Positions 23,251 through 25,221 of a stretch of 25,221 nt of DNA are shown here, in pieces. Source of the stretch: Phycisphaerae bacterium. GTDB lineage: Bacteria; Chloroflexota; Anaerolineae; 4572-78; J111. The position numbers and the translations under genes are program-made. The stretch is from NCBI GenBank assembly GCA_028285035.1, contig JANQQF010000083.1, positions 1 through 25,221 of the forward strand. Direction: 5' to 3'. The notes beneath the pieces were generated by a model that saw only the letters and a list, made by a program, of their open reading frames with translations, searched no databases and had not been told where the DNA came from. Positions within the stretch are counted from its first letter, which is position 1; the number at the start of each line of letters is the position of its first letter.

Positions 23251-23298
23251 CGTTATCAATTCGACTATCTATCGCTGCCTGATGTTTAGTCCGATTGA

Positions 23299-23329
23299 AG
23301 GGGAGACAAAGGCGTCTCCCCTATTTTTT
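23299..23329 (+). terminator. intrinsic terminator reading rightward, right of the TnpB element
   Basis: AGGGGAGAC (23299-23307) and GTCTCCCCT (23314-23322) form a perfect 9-base stem with a six-base loop, followed by A and six T (23324-23329). The T run is on the plus-strand side, so it stops rightward transcription. No plus-strand gene now lies next to it; before the IS insertion it would have followed the tail chaperone gene. It overlaps the stop codon of the convergent minus-strand gene. Confidence 0.8.
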
Positions 23330-23756
23330 ATTCCGCCCGCTGCAACTTAACCACTTTCTTAGGCTTACCATTCTCAACTTGGTAATAGGCCAGCCAGCCG
23401 CTTAGATTGATCTGGTTTAGGGGGTTCAACTCTTCGGGGGTAATCCCGACTTCTTCTAAAACTTCATCCCATACCCGAACGCCAAATTTTTTGTATGGAC
23501 CGCCTTTGATTTTCCAATAAGCTTGGCCGTCCAAGACCTCACCGACCAGCGTATCCGCCGGAAAGCTGCCCATATCGTCACCGAACGGGGCGGCAGGGGT
23601 GGCTGCAATGGGTTTTACAGGATTGTAACCAAGCTCCAATAGTTCGGCCTCGAATTTGGGGAGGACGTCAAGTAATTTATGACGGTCCTCGAATTCGGGT
23701 GTTTCCAAGGTGACGGTAAACCCGTTAGGGGTAGTGACTTCGATTTTGGCTCTCAT
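23328..23756 (-). CDS. conserved-looking phage protein of unknown function
   Basis: A 142-residue protein, last of a three-gene leftward operon and overlapping the previous gene as ATGA (23753-23756). The N-terminus is a strand-rich segment (AKIEVTTPNGFTVTLETPEF). Then comes a helical part, a Pro/Ala linker (about 50-60) and a compact C-terminal unit, with YWKIKGGPYKKFGVRVWDEV, GITPEEL and the end YYQVENGKPKKVVKLQ. The C-terminal unit has well-spaced aromatic and basic residues and may bind nucleic acid. I recognise no named family. Confidence 0.7.
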   Translation of the reverse strand: MRAKIEVTTPNGFTVTLETPEFEDRHKLLDVLPKFEAELLELGYNPVKPIAATPAAPFGDDMGSFPADTLVGEVLDGQAYWKIKGGPYKKFGVRVWDEVLEEVGITPEELNPLNQINLSGWLAYYQVENGKPKKVVKLQRAE

Positions 23757-24073
23757 ACAGGCAACTCCCTATCAAAAGACTCATCATTGGTTAGAGGCTC
23801 AACGAGGCTAGGGTATTCGCCCATAAACGGGATGATGACATCGGAATAATCCATCAATTCCTGTTGTGACCGTTTGGCTTGCTCAGGACACTCGGACCAA
23901 GCGACAGGCTCACCATTCATCCAAACCTCGTATTCGTTGGTTTCTTCGTTGAAAAAGATGCCTTCACGGAAGTAAGTCAGTTGGGCTTCTTGTGATTGCC
24001 GGAAGGCGTCAGGGTCGGCCCCCTCGGGGACCGGCACCCAATCGCCATTTGAGAGGATGATAACGGTGGTCAT
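23753..24073 (-). CDS. small acidic protein of unknown function
   Basis: A 106-residue acidic protein in the middle of the leftward operon, overlapping both neighbours (one base upstream, four bases downstream). The sequence opens TTVIILSNGDWVPVPEGADP and has a central strand-rich part (FFNEETNEYEVWMNGEPVAW). No motif is recognised. Its operon with the basic upstream protein and the downstream protein suggests a joint early role for the prophage. Confidence 0.65.
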   Translation of the reverse strand: MTTVIILSNGDWVPVPEGADPDAFRQSQEAQLTYFREGIFFNEETNEYEVWMNGEPVAWSECPEQAKRSQQELMDYSDVIIPFMGEYPSLVEPLTNDESFDRELPV

Positions 24074-24375
24074 TAGGCCACCGCCATCATTTGGTTATTC
24101 ACTCGTGTGACCTGTTCAGCCATTGCGTTCCCGATGCGCTGTTCGGTTTCGGTAACGGTCATTCGGGCAAGTACAGCGCTGGCTCGGAAATTCCGAGTTG
24201 CCTTGCGGCTGCGGCTGCGAGATCGCTTGCGCTTGGCTGGTTTGGCGTTGGGGTCGTAATTGGCGAGGCGTTTTTGCCAGTAGGCTAGGTCTGCGCCGGG
24301 GACGATTGTGTCGATGGCTTCGGCGAGGGTTTTTCCGTTGTTGATTGCTTGGTGTAATTGTGCTATAATGCTCAT
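24073..24375 (-). CDS. small basic protein of unknown function, first gene of the leftward operon
   Basis: A 100-residue protein. The N-terminal helices (IIAQLHQAINNGKTLAEAID) are followed by a strongly basic Lys/Arg/Ser patch (AKPAKRKRSRSRSRKATRNF, about residues 43-62) and a C-terminal helix. The basic patch suggests binding to DNA or RNA. It lies 80-odd bases downstream of a consensus sigma70 promoter on the minus strand and overlaps the next gene by one base. The ribosome site (AAAGG) is at long spacing. Family unknown. Confidence 0.65.
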   Translation of the reverse strand: MSIIAQLHQAINNGKTLAEAIDTIVPGADLAYWQKRLANYDPNAKPAKRKRSRSRSRKATRNFRASAVLARMTVTETEQRIGNAMAEQVTRVNNQMMAVA

Positions 24376-24401
24376 TGATTTACTAAACCTTTCTCTGGTT
24401 T

Positions 24402-24447
24402 ACCCGTTACTGGAAGTTTCTCAGGCCGACAGTAGCGGGTTTTTTTA
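24402..24447 (+). terminator. rightward terminator in the leader of the leftward operon
   Basis: ACCCGTTACTG (24402-24412) pairs with CAGTAGCGGGT (24430-24440) with one wobble pair, followed by eight T (24440-24447). It stops plus-strand transcription before the regulator region. On the minus strand it forms a hairpin in the 5' leader of the three-gene operon, without a T run, and might affect its translation. Confidence 0.75.
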
Positions 24448-24464
24448 TTGGTTACTATACCCTT

Positions 24465-24493
24465 ATTATACAAAAGTATAAGACATTTGTCAA
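24465..24493 (-). promoter_or_regulatory. consensus sigma70 promoter for the leftward three-gene operon
   Basis: On the minus strand, TTGACA (24493-24488), 17 bases, TATAAT (24470-24465). Both boxes match consensus perfectly. Transcription would start near 24458. The palindrome at 24466-24481 covers its -10 box and part of the spacer. Confidence 0.85.
24466..24481. promoter_or_regulatory. palindromic operator candidate over the leftward promoter
   Basis: TTATAC-AAAA-GTATAA is a perfect palindrome covering the leftward -10 region. Half-sites of the same type (TATACAA/TTGTATA) recur over the rightward promoter. It is a likely binding site for the HTH protein encoded next door, by analogy with phage repressor operators; binding itself is inferred. 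Confidence 0.55.
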
Positions 24494-24521
24494 TATCACT
24501 TAACATAAACAACCTTAAAAT

Positions 24522-24548
24522 TATACAAATGACGTTGACAATTGTATA
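24522..24548. promoter_or_regulatory. inverted-repeat operator candidate over the rightward promoter
   Basis: TATACAA (24522-24528) and TTGTATA (24542-24548) are inverted 7-base arms centred on the -35 box of the regulator's promoter (24535-24540). A bound protein would block that promoter, giving autoregulation. The arms match the half-sites at 24466-24481. Confidence 0.5.
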
Positions 24549-24563
24549 GATTCAGTGTATAAG
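24535..24563 (+). promoter_or_regulatory. sigma70 promoter of the HTH regulator gene
   Basis: TTGACA (24535-24540), 17 bases, TATAAG (24558-24563): perfect -35, five of six at -10. The start would be near 24570, giving a short leader with the AAGGAGG ribosome site at 24587-24593. Confidence 0.8.
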
Positions 24564-24603
24564 AAAGTTAGTTGTAACATTGTATCAAGGAGGCATTGTG
24601 GAT

Positions 24604-24867
24604 ATGGCTATGACACGGGCAATGCTAGATAAACGGCGAGGTAATAAATCTGTTGATGATTGGGCCTACGAGATCACCGAGATTGTAGGTAAAGAGCATA
24701 GAATAAAAACAGCTACCTTGCACTCTTACCTTAATGGGACAAGAAATATCACAGGGAAGGGAGCAAAATCATTAGCAGTTTATTTTTACAAGAGGGGGGA
24801 CTTCGAGATGGTAGATGCCTTAACACAAGTTACCCTCGGCATCCCCTACCCTCGACCTAGTAGTTAG
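24604..24867 (+). CDS. small HTH regulator, Cro/CI-like
   Basis: An 87-residue protein. After a basic N-terminus, residues about 17-65 fit a Cro/CI-type helix-turn-helix, with the recognition part TATLHSYLNGTRNIT and the following helix GKGAKSLAVYF. A short helix and a Pro-rich end close it. It has a strong ribosome site (AAGGAGG). GTG 24598 (spacing 4), ATG 24604 (spacing 10) and ATG 24610 are all possible starts; 24604 is a compromise. It lacks a protease or oligomerisation domain, so it is more Cro-like than CI-like. It probably controls itself and the divergent leftward operon. Confidence 0.75.
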   Translation: MAMTRAMLDKRRGNKSVDDWAYEITEIVGKEHRIKTATLHSYLNGTRNITGKGAKSLAVYFYKRGDFEMVDALTQVTLGIPYPRPSS

Positions 24868-25125
24868 CATAGCCCAAAAAGATAGCCCACCACATCTACT
24901 TGACGCAGTGAGCTTTCCTACCCCTTCCTAGCCCTAACTTTGGCAAGTAAGCTAGGGAGGGGAACAAGGTTAGTATAACATACTGACTAATTTTCTTCAA
25001 CGATTTTTGAGGTGATCCAATAAAATGAAATTACCAAGGGCAATCTAGCCCACAAAACCGGACAGGACGCCGCCGTGCTGCGAACACGAGCGACGCCCCT
25101 AACCAACACAATAGGAGACTCTATT
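24868..25125. other. intergenic region with a long hairpin and a mini-ORF
   Basis: CCCCTTCCTAGC (24921-24932) pairs with GCTAGGGAGGGG (24951-24962) with one wobble, a 12-base stem without T run. AGTAT-AAC-ATACT (24972-24984) is a small palindrome similar to the operator half-sites. GAGGTGAT (25009-25016) is a strong ribosome site before ATG 25025, but that frame encodes only MKLPRAI and stops at 25048. No other gene is seen. Confidence 0.5.
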
Positions 25126-25221
25126 ATGTCAGCTAACCGCAGTATACCACCGACCCCTCCGGTCGATCAACCTCCGCCCACGGGCGATGTGAACCACCAA
25201 TTAAAATTTATACGCTACACC
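25126..25221 (+). CDS. start of a gene of unknown function (3' partial)
   Basis: ATG 25126 follows TAGGAG (25112-25117) at ideal spacing and the frame is open for 32 codons to the window edge. The beginning, MSANRSIPPTPPVDQPPPTG, is Pro-rich and disordered and gives way to a more ordered DVNHQLKFIRYT. It is too short to assign. It could be an early gene in a rightward operon or a further structural gene. Confidence 0.6.
   Translation, partial: MSANRSIPPTPPVDQPPPTGDVNHQLKFIRYT

Larger units (their letters stand above)
22109..23260 (-). mobile_element. IS200/IS605-group element carrying only tnpB (IS1341-like)
   Basis: One tnpB gene with no tnpA, preceded and followed by short non-coding ends. 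The right end (on the left in this orientation) has the hairpin CCCTCTGAC-TTCA-GTCGGGG (22114-22133, minus strand), the usual form of the subterminal hairpin next to the cleavage site in this group. The left end cannot be fixed by eye; 23260 is approximate and it may extend to about 23290. No target duplication is expected for this group. Confidence 0.7.

Noticed and set aside
24868..25125. tRNA gene or attachment site near the right edge
   Set aside because: The hairpins do not assemble into a cloverleaf, and no repeat of this sequence was noticed at the left side of the prophage.

Overview
The window looks like a bacterial chromosome segment, probably Chloroflexota, carrying the late-gene block of a tailed prophage. 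The phylum call is an inference. It rests on a secreted Excalibur-type protein with a long Thr/Pro/Ala stalk, a DUF5662 remnant, a membrane-anchored pentapeptide-repeat protein and a DUF2637-type membrane protein. There is no rRNA or other marker gene to confirm it.

Left flank (1-4100): the tail of a membrane protein gene, an intact DsbA-fold 2-hydroxychromene-2-carboxylate isomerase-like gene, a small unknown minus-strand gene, a structured non-coding stretch, a decayed DUF5662 gene (nonsense codon, internal stop and frameshift), a pentapeptide-repeat membrane protein and an Excalibur-domain surface protein. Next (4215-6084) is a tightly overlapping three-gene operon of membrane proteins. 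Two of its products also carry C-terminal regions that are, or may be, winged helices.

Prophage late module (6338-22139, all plus strand, mostly overlapping or close-packed): two small membrane proteins, terminase small and large subunits, portal, a small acidic protein, a MuF-like minor head protein, a Cys/His protein, scaffold-like protein, decoration-like protein, GPE-type major capsid protein, a small beta-rich protein, head-tail connector, a structural protein, a 1282-residue beta-helix/repeat protein whose C-terminus looks like a head-closure domain, gp10-like tail completion protein, tail terminator, major tail tube protein, and a tail assembly chaperone pair joined by a clear -1 frameshift signal. 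Promoter-plus-intrinsic-terminator pairs sit at two module boundaries (6235-6319 and 12186-12393), and a hairpin follows the capsid gene.

Right part (22109-25221): an IS200/IS605-type TnpB element, without TnpA, sits in the 3' end of the frameshifted chaperone extension. It is followed by a leftward operon of three unknown small genes, a divergent control region with two near-consensus sigma70 promoters overlapping inverted repeats, a small HTH regulator gene and the start of another gene. No tape measure, distal tail, lysis, replication or integrase gene is recognisable inside the window. The prophage therefore either continues past the right edge or is truncated.
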